Source: Bdellovibrionota bacterium
GTDB taxonomy: Bacteria > Bdellovibrionota > Bacteriovoracia > Bacteriovoracales > Bacteriovoracaceae
Length of the DNA stretch: 7,423 bases
Assembly: GCA_030836365.1 (NCBI GenBank)
Contig: JAURQB010000183.1
Coordinates: forward strand, 1 to 7,423
Direction of reading: 5' to 3'
Shown here piece by piece: positions 1 through 5,603 of this stretch. The position numbers and the translations under genes are program-made. The notes under the pieces were generated by a model. That model searched no databases and was not told the DNA's origin. It was given only the letters and a program-made list of their open reading frames with translations. Numbering within the stretch: position 1 is the stretch's first letter; each line of letters starts with the position of its first letter.

Positions 1-517
1 TTGAAGCAATTTCTTCAACTCTAATCTCTAAAAAACCATCGTTATTAATATTATGAATAATTTCCTCAGCAATCGCTCGCTGAGATTTTGTTAAGTCCTC
101 TATACCTAACTGTGAAAAAAAGTGATCGGCCAAAGAGGTGGACTCACTAACCATGTTTTCATAGTTTGGGGCTTCATCCGGATCTCTGGAAACCATAGAT
201 GGAGCGCTACCAGAGTTTGAATTAAAGTGCTCTACGTAGGAGCCCCAATCAAAATCGTCCTTATTAAAAATAGGCTCCTCATTAAATTCTTCTGCTTTTG
301 CTTCCTTATTCTGGCCTTCAATAGTCTCACTTGCGTCGACTTTTTCTGAATTATCCGCACCAGACTCTTCAAGCATTGGGTTTTCTACCATCTGCTCAGA
401 AATTACATTTTTCATTTCTAAATGAGTTAAGGTCAACATTTTAATAGCTTGCTGAAGCTGAGGGGTTATGACCAACCCTTGGGTTTGCTTTAAGCTCTGC
501 GAAAGTTTAGGACTCAT
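1..517 (-). CDS. rpoN: RNA polymerase sigma-54 factor RpoN, N-terminal part (cut by the left edge)
   Basis: Alternative sigma factor that directs RNA polymerase to -24/-12 promoters and needs an AAA+ enhancer-binding activator. Only the first 172 codons are present and the frame is open to the left edge. Residues 3-50 are a typical region I: a Gln/Leu-rich stretch with KQTQGLVITPQLQQAIKML, then LTHLEM and ENPMLEE, the part that contacts activators and holds the polymerase silent. Residues 49-92 are an acidic, low-complexity linker (region II). From about 125 (SLADHFFSQLGIEDL, then IIHNINNDGFLE) the core-binding region begins. The DNA-binding half and the RpoN box would lie outside the window. 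The ATG at 517 is chosen because a GGGAG ribosome site lies 9 bases upstream and region I begins right after it. It follows lptB by 18 bases and is probably co-transcribed with it, as in many proteobacteria. Identification is from motif recall and is very secure. Confidence 0.95.
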   Translation of the reverse strand, partial: MSPKLSQSLKQTQGLVITPQLQQAIKMLTLTHLEMKNVISEQMVENPMLEESGADNSEKVDASETIEGQNKEAKAEEFNEEPIFNKDDFDWGSYVEHFNSNSGSAPSMVSRDPDEAPNYENMVSESTSLADHFFSQLGIEDLTKSQRAIAEEIIHNINNDGFLEIRVEEIAS

Positions 518-526
518 GGATAAAGA

Positions 527-531
527 CTCCC
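527..531 (-). promoter_or_regulatory. Ribosome binding site of rpoN
   Basis: GGGAG on the minus strand, 9 bases before the rpoN ATG and just after the lptB stop codon. It fills most of the 18-base gap, leaving no room for a separate promoter, so rpoN is probably translated from the lpt transcript. Confidence 0.6.
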
Positions 532-535
532 ATTT

Positions 536-1267
536 TTATAGTCTAAATTGACTACCTAGATAAAACTTCCTTGCTTTTTCACTGTTTAATATTTCCTCTG
601 GCGTTCCGTTCACCAAAAGTTCTCCACTGTTCATAATATAAGCCTCATCAACAATACCAAGTGTCTCTCTGACATTGTGATCAGTGATAAGTACTCCAAT
701 ATTTTTTTCTTTCAGCCCTTTGATGACGGCCTGAATATCATTTACCGCTAACGGGTCAACACCAGCAAATGGTTCATCCAACAAGATGAATTTTGGATTT
801 AAGGCAAGTGCACGTGCAATTTCTACTCGTCTTCTCTCCCCTCCAGATAGAGATGCGCCGCTGCTTTTTATAATATGTCCTAACCCAAATTCCTCAATTA
901 ATTTTTCCACTCGTAATTTTTTTTCACTTTTAGAAATATTAAAATTTTCTACGACACAGAAAATATTTTCCCAAACACTTAGTTCTCTAAAAATAGAGGC
1001 TTCTTGTGGCAGATAGCCAACTCCTCGAAGTGCCCGTTGATGAATAGGCTCCATCGTAATGTTTTGTTCTCCTAAAAGAATCTCGCCCTGATCTGCTTTA
1101 ACTAACCCAACCATCATATAGAACGATGTCGTTTTCCCTGCACCATTAGGCCCAAGAAGACCAACAATTTGAGATTGCTTCACTTGAAGGCTGACATTAT
1201 TGACAACTTTTCTTCCAGAGTAAGCTTTAATGAGGCCTTGTGCTTTTAAAGAAAAATCATTTGCCAT
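536..1267 (-). CDS. lptB: LPS export ABC transporter ATP-binding protein LptB
   Basis: Cytoplasmic ATPase that powers extraction of lipopolysaccharide from the inner membrane by the LptB2FG complex and its push across the periplasm along LptC and LptA. The 243-residue length is normal for the family. Visible motifs, in order: Walker A GPNGAGKTT (39-47), Q-loop YLPQ (85-88), signature LSGGERRRVEIARAL (140-154), Walker B FILLDEP (160-166) with the catalytic Glu at 165, D-loop GVDP, and the switch His in ITDHNVRETL (His197). The C-terminus ends in YLGSQFRL, as usual for LptB. The ATG at 1267 overlaps the previous stop as TAATG, with AGGA 7 bases upstream inside the previous gene, so translation is probably coupled. 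The partner permeases LptF and LptG are not in the window. Generic branched-chain amino-acid ATPases (LivF/LivG) are the nearest alternative, but the context and C-terminus settle it. Confidence 0.97.
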   Translation of the reverse strand: MANDFSLKAQGLIKAYSGRKVVNNVSLQVKQSQIVGLLGPNGAGKTTSFYMMVGLVKADQGEILLGEQNITMEPIHQRALRGVGYLPQEASIFRELSVWENIFCVVENFNISKSEKKLRVEKLIEEFGLGHIIKSSGASLSGGERRRVEIARALALNPKFILLDEPFAGVDPLAVNDIQAVIKGLKEKNIGVLITDHNVRETLGIVDEAYIMNSGELLVNGTPEEILNSEKARKFYLGSQFRL

Positions 1268-1278
1268 TAATCATTCCT
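1265..1278 (-). promoter_or_regulatory. TAATG translational-coupling junction and ribosome site between the lptC/A fusion and lptB
   Basis: The TAA stop of the upstream gene (1269-1267) shares its last base with the lptB ATG (1267-1265). AGGA lies at 1278-1275, 7 bases before the ATG and inside the upstream coding sequence. Terminating ribosomes could restart directly, which would balance the periplasmic bridge protein with the ATPase. Confidence 0.7.
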
Positions 1279-2238
1279 ATTTTTAAGTCTAAACTGAGAA
1301 TTCGTATTAATTATCTCAATCATTTCTTGATCTTCTCTGATAATCATCTGGTTACCTTTAATAATATCTCCCTCTTGCTCGACTTGTGGAAATCCACTCA
1401 AGATCAGTTTTTCTTCATCTGAGAATCCTTCAACTTTTTCAGAAAAACTATTTCTTTTAATTACCTTTCCCTGAGCATTGACAAATTCATCTCTCAACTT
1501 TACATCGTCACTCATCGAGAAATATTTGACCCTTGAAGTCTGATTATTAAGCCAAATATTTCCTCTAAGTCCGCTAATTTGAGACTTGGCCCGATTGATA
1601 AAGGCATTTCCCTCAAGAAATATTATTTTATCCACATTGTTGTAGGTCAATAAATCTGATTTAAAAGAAATATTACTGAACGCTTGCTTGTCACGCCCCT
1701 TAATTTCGCCGTTAACAACTCCAAGATATCTTAACTCTTTTTTGGCGTCTTCGACGAACAGTTTTTGAGCACGAATACTTACTTTTCTCACTCCCTCGTC
1801 TATGTCACTCTTTACATTTCCTGTTGCAATCGCTGAGTTTTTCTGAAGATTAACACTAAGGTCACGAGACGTTGTTTTCATTCCGTCACTTGTCAAAATA
1901 ACGTTATCAGAAACTACTAAATTACCTTTATCCTTAGTTAAAATACCTTGGTCTCCCTCGAATGAAACTTTTTGATCGGAGCCAAAAGATCCTTTAGGGG
2001 CATTAAAATAAACTTTTTTTTCATTAATTCGATCGACTAGTTTTTGCGAGAATACATTAAAATTATTCGCATCAGGTTTATAAGTACTAATGAAAGAATT
2101 AATAAAAAAACTTCCCGACGCACTTTTCTGTTTAGGGCCTCCTGTCAGTGAAGTCAGATTCATCGAGTCAAATACAGTCGTAAAACCGAATATTATGGCA
2201 AGTCCCAGATAAAAAATATGCACAAGTCCCAGGCGCAC
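1267..2238 (-). CDS. Membrane-anchored LptC protein with a C-terminal LptA/OstA-like domain (probable LptC-LptA fusion)
   Basis: Periplasmic bridge component of LPS export. From the GTG at 2238 it has 323 residues, well above the roughly 190 of a single LptC or LptA. Residues 1-20 form one hydrophobic helix (HIFYLGLAIIFGF) with no lipobox or clear cleavage site, so it is an inner-membrane anchor with the rest in the periplasm. Residues about 40-140 look like LptC: INSFISTYKPDANN, FNAPKG, FEGDQGIL, VSDNVILTSDG. From about 190 a second set of beta-jellyroll repeats resembles LptA/OstA: FKSDLLTYNNVDKIIFLEGN, then a later SEKVEGF, LILSGFPQVEQEGD and IKGNQMIIRED. No separate lptA follows; lptB comes next, so the one gene fills the place of lptC and lptA. 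Start choice: the in-frame ATG at 2265 adds nine polar residues but has no ribosome site, while the GTG has GAGGG 7 bases upstream. A long single-domain LptC variant is the main alternative. Confidence 0.8.
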   Translation of the reverse strand: MRLGLVHIFYLGLAIIFGFTTVFDSMNLTSLTGGPKQKSASGSFFINSFISTYKPDANNFNVFSQKLVDRINEKKVYFNAPKGSFGSDQKVSFEGDQGILTKDKGNLVVSDNVILTSDGMKTTSRDLSVNLQKNSAIATGNVKSDIDEGVRKVSIRAQKLFVEDAKKELRYLGVVNGEIKGRDKQAFSNISFKSDLLTYNNVDKIIFLEGNAFINRAKSQISGLRGNIWLNNQTSRVKYFSMSDDVKLRDEFVNAQGKVIKRNSFSEKVEGFSDEEKLILSGFPQVEQEGDIIKGNQMIIREDQEMIEIINTNSQFRLKNRND

Positions 2239-2245
2239 CGCACAA

Positions 2246-2250
2246 CCCTC
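2246..2250 (-). promoter_or_regulatory. Ribosome binding site that favours the GTG start of the lptC/A gene
   Basis: GAGGG on the minus strand, 7 bases before the GTG at 2238. The upstream ATG at 2265 has no purine-rich site at a workable distance, so this site decides the start in favour of GTG. Confidence 0.6.
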
Positions 2251-2265
2251 GTTATTTTTATTCAT

Positions 2266-2331
2266 TCACAAAGAATCATTTTACGATAAAAAATCCTTCA
2301 TGTTATCTTTACACCTTTAAAATTTTACCTA
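2266..2331. promoter_or_regulatory. Divergent promoter region between the lpt operon and mutS
   Basis: This is the only non-coding stretch from which both the lpt operon and mutS can be transcribed. Leftward candidate: ATAACA (2306-2301) and TAAAAT (2283-2278) with a 17-base spacer, which would start RNA near 2271. That is too close to the ATG at 2265 but well placed for the GTG at 2238. Rightward candidate: TTTACG (2280-2285) and TATCTT (2304-2309) with an 18-base spacer. The two candidates overlap each other, so the polymerases would compete. The matches are only 4-5 of 6 in very AT-rich DNA. The region is supported by gene layout; the exact boxes are guesses. Confidence 0.35.
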
Positions 2332-2333
2332 TT

Positions 2334-2337
2334 GAGG
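2334..2337 (+). promoter_or_regulatory. Ribosome binding site that sets the mutS start at ATG 2344
   Basis: GAGG, 6 bases before the ATG at 2344. The in-frame TTG at 2332 overlaps this site and would add only four residues, so it is rejected as the start. Confidence 0.75.
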
Positions 2338-2343
2338 CCAGTT

Positions 2344-5004
2344 ATGTCTTTAAATACCTTAGATAAAATCTATCAAAGTGGAACAAAATTAACCCCGATG
2401 ATGGCCCAATACTATGAGATAAAAAAACAGCATGCAGATGATATTGTTTTTTTTCGTATGGGTGATTTTTACGAAGTATTTTTTGAGGATGCAAAAGCTG
2501 TTTCAAAAATTTTGAATATTGCGCTCACTCATAGAGGAAAACTTGGAGATACTCCTGTCCCGATGGCCGGAATTCCCCACCACGCTGCCAATAATTATAT
2601 TGATAAAATTACTGAAGCAGGCCTGAGAGTTGCCGTCTGCGAGCAGGTGCAAAATCCAAAAGATGCCGTTGGCATTGTCAAAAGGGCGGTCACTCAAGTT
2701 GTTAGTCCAGGCCTTCCTTATGATCTTTCCAAAGTAACAGATACAGAGACATTTTATATTTGCTCCATCTATAAAAAAGGAAGTACCTACTTTTTAACTT
2801 TCATGGATTACTCGACAGGTGATTTCTTTGGTCAAACTTGCTCGTCAGAAAAAGCAACAATTGATCTATGTCAAAAGTATGGAACAAAAGAAATTATCTC
2901 TTACCCTGGCCAGTTTCCCATAGGAGGCGAATTAAATGAGTTCATCAATAATCAAAACATCTTGAAATCTATTATTGCTCAGGATTATTTTATTGAAAAA
3001 AATACCAAGGCGACTCTTGAAAAATTTATTCCCAATTATAAGCAAGATCAGATCATTCGAGATTTTCCGCAAATTCTATCTCCTCTTTCTGCTTTATGCA
3101 GCTTCGTTGAACTGACTCAAAAACCCGAAAAAATAAAACACCTCTCTTCTTTCAGATTAAATGACTCTGGAGATAGATTATATATTTCAAGCAAAACTCT
3201 AACAGGTCTTGAAATCCTCCCCTCTAAAACAAAGGGCCAAAATTATTCTTTGTATGATTTCATGAGAAAAACAAAAACTCCTATGGGTTCAAGAGAATTA
3301 CGAAATGCCTTCTCCAGTGCTTTTACGGCCAAGAATGAAATCATCAATAGACAAAACTTTGTGCAATACTTAATGGATAATCACTCCTCACTTGAATCTA
3401 TTGAGGAGTCATTGGATCAGATACGTGATATTGACCGTATTCTCACTAAAATTTCAACAAACAAGTATATCCCGCAAGATCTAATTAATTTATCTAATTC
3501 TCTCGAGCAATTTTACGAAGTAAAAAAAGTATTACAAAATGCACCTAGCGAGTTAAAAAATATTGTTTTTCCCTCATCCTCTAGCAAAACAAGCAATGAT
3601 GAAATCACTTCATTAATCGAGGAAATCAAAAAATCCATTAATCCTGAGCTTAGCGCCTCTCTTGAAAAAAGAAACCTGATTCTTCAAGGGGTGAGTAAAG
3701 AGCGAGATCATCTATATGAGCTTTATAATAATTCCGCAAAAAAGTTTGATGACTTAGAACAAAAGTATCTGAATGAAACAGGCATTCCAAAAATTAAGAT
3801 AAAACAAAATAATATCCACGGACGCTTTATCGAAATTAGTAAAATTCATAGTGATAAAGTTCCTGATTATTTTAATAGACGCCAAACTCTTGTCCAGTCT
3901 GAGCGCTACGTAACAGAAGAATTAAATCAACTTGAATCTGAATGCTTAGCGGCCGGTGAAGAACTAAAAAAGATTGAGCAAGCAATGGTTGAGGCCATCA
4001 TTAAACAAATAATCGAACTCAATGGCGAAATAAAAAATATCAGTAATTGCATCTCTCAATTAGATATCTTTCATGCCTTTGCTTTAGTGGCCAATATCGA
4101 AGGATGGTGTCGGCCTAAAATTAGTGAAGATAAGTTTGACCTAATTGGTGGATGGCATCCACTAATAAAAAAGTCAGTCAAAGACTCTTTTGTCCCCCAT
4201 GATTTGACCTTGGATAAAAATGCTTTTTTTGGATTAATCACTGGACCAAACATGGCCGGAAAAACAACTGTGATGAGAGAGATTGCGATTATTCAACTTC
4301 TCGCTCAAATGGGTTCTTATGTTCCTGCTAAAGAGGCAACAGTTACGATCTCTGATAAAATTTTTAGTCGACTTGGAGCAAGTGATAACATTCAAGAAGG
4401 TCAGTCGACGTTCATGGTAGAGATGTCTGAGACCGCAGAAGTTATTCGCCATGCGACTCACCAGTCTCTTATTCTTCTTGACGAAATAGGCCGAGGAACT
4501 TCCACTTATGATGGTCTAAGTATTGCTTGGAGCTTAGTTGAATATTTAGTCAAAAAAATTAAAGCCAAAACCCTATTTGCGACTCATTATCATGAGTTAA
4601 TTGAATTAGTAGAAGGTTTAGAAGGGGCAAAAAACCTGACGGTTGAGGCGAAAAGTGAAGGAGATGATGTTCAGTTTTTATATCGATTGATTGAACAAGG
4701 CGCGAATCAAAGTTACGGGATTTATGTGGCAAAGCTCGCTGGAATTCCAAAAGTTATTTTAAATCGAGCAAAATCAAAGCTCTCCCAACTTGAATCTGAT
4801 ACGCTCAGTACTACAGATCAATTAAGTTTATGGGAACAAACTCAATCACCAAAAGAAGAAATAATTAATGACTCATCGATTAATCATGAGGAAATGCTAC
4901 TGCAAGAGGAACTAAGTGAGATTAATTTAAATCACTTCACACCAATGCAGGCTTTTGAAATGCTTAAAAACTGGAAAGATAGAACTGAAAACATCCATCA
5001 CTGA
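2344..5004 (+). CDS. mutS: DNA mismatch repair protein MutS
   Basis: Cytoplasmic ATPase that finds mispaired bases and small loops in new DNA and recruits MutL. From the ATG at 2344 it has 886 residues, a normal full length for MutS1. The mismatch-reading motif FYE is in GDFYEVFFEDA (Phe42, Glu44), within domain I. Domains II-IV follow as connector, lever and clamp, with the charged coiled-coil segments at about 430-560. The ATPase domain V has Walker A GPNMAGKTT (634-642; the E. coli sequence is GPNMGGKST), the SxxxEG stretch in DNIQEGQSTFMVEMSE, Walker B LILLDEIGRGTSTYDG (Asp713, Glu714), and ATHYHEL. Near the end QLSLW (826-830) fits the sliding-clamp-binding pentapeptide, and FTPMQAFEMLKNWK resembles the C-terminal oligomerisation helix. 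It is not MutS2, since domain I is present and no Smr domain is seen. It is divergent from the lpt operon. No mutL is in the window. The stop lies in a tandem duplication. Confidence 0.98.
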   Translation: MSLNTLDKIYQSGTKLTPMMAQYYEIKKQHADDIVFFRMGDFYEVFFEDAKAVSKILNIALTHRGKLGDTPVPMAGIPHHAANNYIDKITEAGLRVAVCEQVQNPKDAVGIVKRAVTQVVSPGLPYDLSKVTDTETFYICSIYKKGSTYFLTFMDYSTGDFFGQTCSSEKATIDLCQKYGTKEIISYPGQFPIGGELNEFINNQNILKSIIAQDYFIEKNTKATLEKFIPNYKQDQIIRDFPQILSPLSALCSFVELTQKPEKIKHLSSFRLNDSGDRLYISSKTLTGLEILPSKTKGQNYSLYDFMRKTKTPMGSRELRNAFSSAFTAKNEIINRQNFVQYLMDNHSSLESIEESLDQIRDIDRILTKISTNKYIPQDLINLSNSLEQFYEVKKVLQNAPSELKNIVFPSSSSKTSNDEITSLIEEIKKSINPELSASLEKRNLILQGVSKERDHLYELYNNSAKKFDDLEQKYLNETGIPKIKIKQNNIHGRFIEISKIHSDKVPDYFNRRQTLVQSERYVTEELNQLESECLAAGEELKKIEQAMVEAIIKQIIELNGEIKNISNCISQLDIFHAFALVANIEGWCRPKISEDKFDLIGGWHPLIKKSVKDSFVPHDLTLDKNAFFGLITGPNMAGKTTVMREIAIIQLLAQMGSYVPAKEATVTISDKIFSRLGASDNIQEGQSTFMVEMSETAEVIRHATHQSLILLDEIGRGTSTYDGLSIAWSLVEYLVKKIKAKTLFATHYHELIELVEGLEGAKNLTVEAKSEGDDVQFLYRLIEQGANQSYGIYVAKLAGIPKVILNRAKSKLSQLESDTLSTTDQLSLWEQTQSPKEEIINDSSINHEEMLLQEELSEINLNHFTPMQAFEMLKNWKDRTENIHH

Positions 5005-5047
5005 TAAGAAACTAAAATATACATCATTGATAAAAAAATAAAATATA
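4996..5047. repeat. Two adjacent 26-base direct repeats spanning the mutS stop codon
   Basis: Units 4996-5021 and 5022-5047 are head to tail with no gap and agree at 23 of 26 positions; they differ at unit positions 6 (C/T), 13 (G/A) and 17 (C/A). Each begins with CAT-CAC or CAT-CAT followed by TGA, so the second copy repeats the last two His codons and the stop of mutS. The gene product is unaffected. The remaining text to 5084 is AT-rich non-coding leader of the next gene. Confidence 0.85.
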
Positions 5048-5052
5048 TGTAA

Positions 5053-5094
5053 TCAAACGCAACTAAGCTCCGATCAGTGAGAGTATGCGTTTGA
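5053..5094 (+). promoter_or_regulatory. Inverted repeat folding over the ribosome site and start codon of the RDD gene
   Basis: TCAAACGCA (5053-5061) is perfectly complementary to TGCGTTTGA (5086-5094). Inside it, ACT (5062-5064) can pair with AGT (5082-5084), and CTC (5068-5070) with GAG (5079-5081). In RNA this would place the GAGAG ribosome site and the ATG at 5085 in a stem, which could limit translation. No T-run follows, so it does not look like an intrinsic terminator of mutS. Confidence 0.5.
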
Positions 5095-5603
5095 AAAATC
5101 GATTTTATCTATTTAGAAACTATTTAATGAAAAGGACTGCAGCCTACCTAATTGACTATGTCATTGTTCTTGTCATTTCTGAACTGGTCAGCCTTTACAT
5201 TCTGGGCTCTCTTGTTAGGTTCGAAGGACCTAGTTTCGCTATCTCATTGGATTTTTGGCCAGTGGCCACAAAAGTGCAATATATTCTCACTTACGTCAGT
5301 TATTTTATCACTTGCTTTTACCTCTATCGCGGACAAACGATTGGATTAAAAATCTTTTCTCTTCAAGTAAAACAAAAAGGTTTTAACCGACGGGAATTAA
5401 GCTTTATTTCTTGCCTCAACCGCTCAATGGCAAACTATATTTCTCAAGAGCTTTATTGTATTCCGTTTCTTTTGTGCTTAATAAATTTAGAAAACAAATC
5501 TTTTGGCGACTCTGCCAGCAACTCTCAGGTAATGTTTTACTCAAGCTTTGAAAATATCATGGGACCTGAAAAAGGTCCCGTCGATCTTAAAATTGCTGCC
5601 TAA
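5085..5603 (+). CDS. RDD-family small membrane protein
   Basis: Inner-membrane protein of the RDD family, whose biochemical role is generally unknown (some members have been linked to ion exchange). It has 172 residues. The family marks are visible: Arg17, Ala20 and Asp24 in KRTAAYLIDYVIV at the start of the first helix, GQTIGLKIFSLQV (83-95) after the second, and the closing NLENKSFGDSASNSQV with Asp142, the equivalent of the usual DxxxRTxxD ending. Three hydrophobic helices are seen at about 19-43, 65-82 and 122-135. The last 22 residues go beyond the usual family end and are coded partly by a hairpin. The ATG at 5085 has only a weak GTGAGAG ribosome site, and its start is buried in an inverted repeat. 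It lies 80 bases after mutS, same strand, so it could be read from the mutS transcript. No partner gene hints at its substrate. Confidence 0.85.
   Translation: MRLKNRFYLFRNYLMKRTAAYLIDYVIVLVISELVSLYILGSLVRFEGPSFAISLDFWPVATKVQYILTYVSYFITCFYLYRGQTIGLKIFSLQVKQKGFNRRELSFISCLNRSMANYISQELYCIPFLLCLINLENKSFGDSASNSQVMFYSSFENIMGPEKGPVDLKIAA
5556..5585. terminator. Strong hairpin inside the 3' end of the RDD gene, possible bidirectional terminator
   Basis: GGGACCT (5561-5567) pairs with AGGTCCC (5573-5579) around a 5-base loop, GAAAA. The stem can be lengthened by a T-G and an A-T pair and, past one bulged C at 5582, by ATC (5556-5558) with GAT (5583-5585). This is a GC-rich stem in AT-rich DNA between two convergent genes, the usual place for a shared terminator. 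The T-runs are imperfect: on the plus strand six Ts come about 20 bases later (5605-5610), and on the minus strand ATTTT follows the stem by several bases (about 5551-5555). Confidence 0.5.

Noticed and set aside
2262..2279. Five-codon open frame (MILCE) ending in an ATGA overlap with the upstream ATG of the lptC/A gene, suggestive of a leader peptide.
   Set aside because: The nearest AAGGA is 14 bases away, too far for a good ribosome site; the frame overlaps a candidate -10 box; and the real start of the downstream gene is probably GTG 2238.
4243..4269. Walker A of MutS reads GPNMAGKTT and not the E. coli GPNMGGKST, considered as a possible functional oddity.
   Set aside because: Ala and Thr at these places are conservative changes that keep the P-loop Lys and hydroxyl residue, and all other ATPase motifs are intact.
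5027..5053. TTGATA and TGTAAT as a definite promoter for the RDD gene.
   Set aside because: The spacer is only 15 bases and the region is almost pure A/T, so chance matches are expected. It is kept only as a possibility in the tandem-repeat finding.
5053..5094. The inverted repeat after mutS read as an intrinsic terminator for mutS.
   Set aside because: The loop is long, no T-run follows the 3' arm on the plus strand, and the 3' arm is coding sequence of the next gene.
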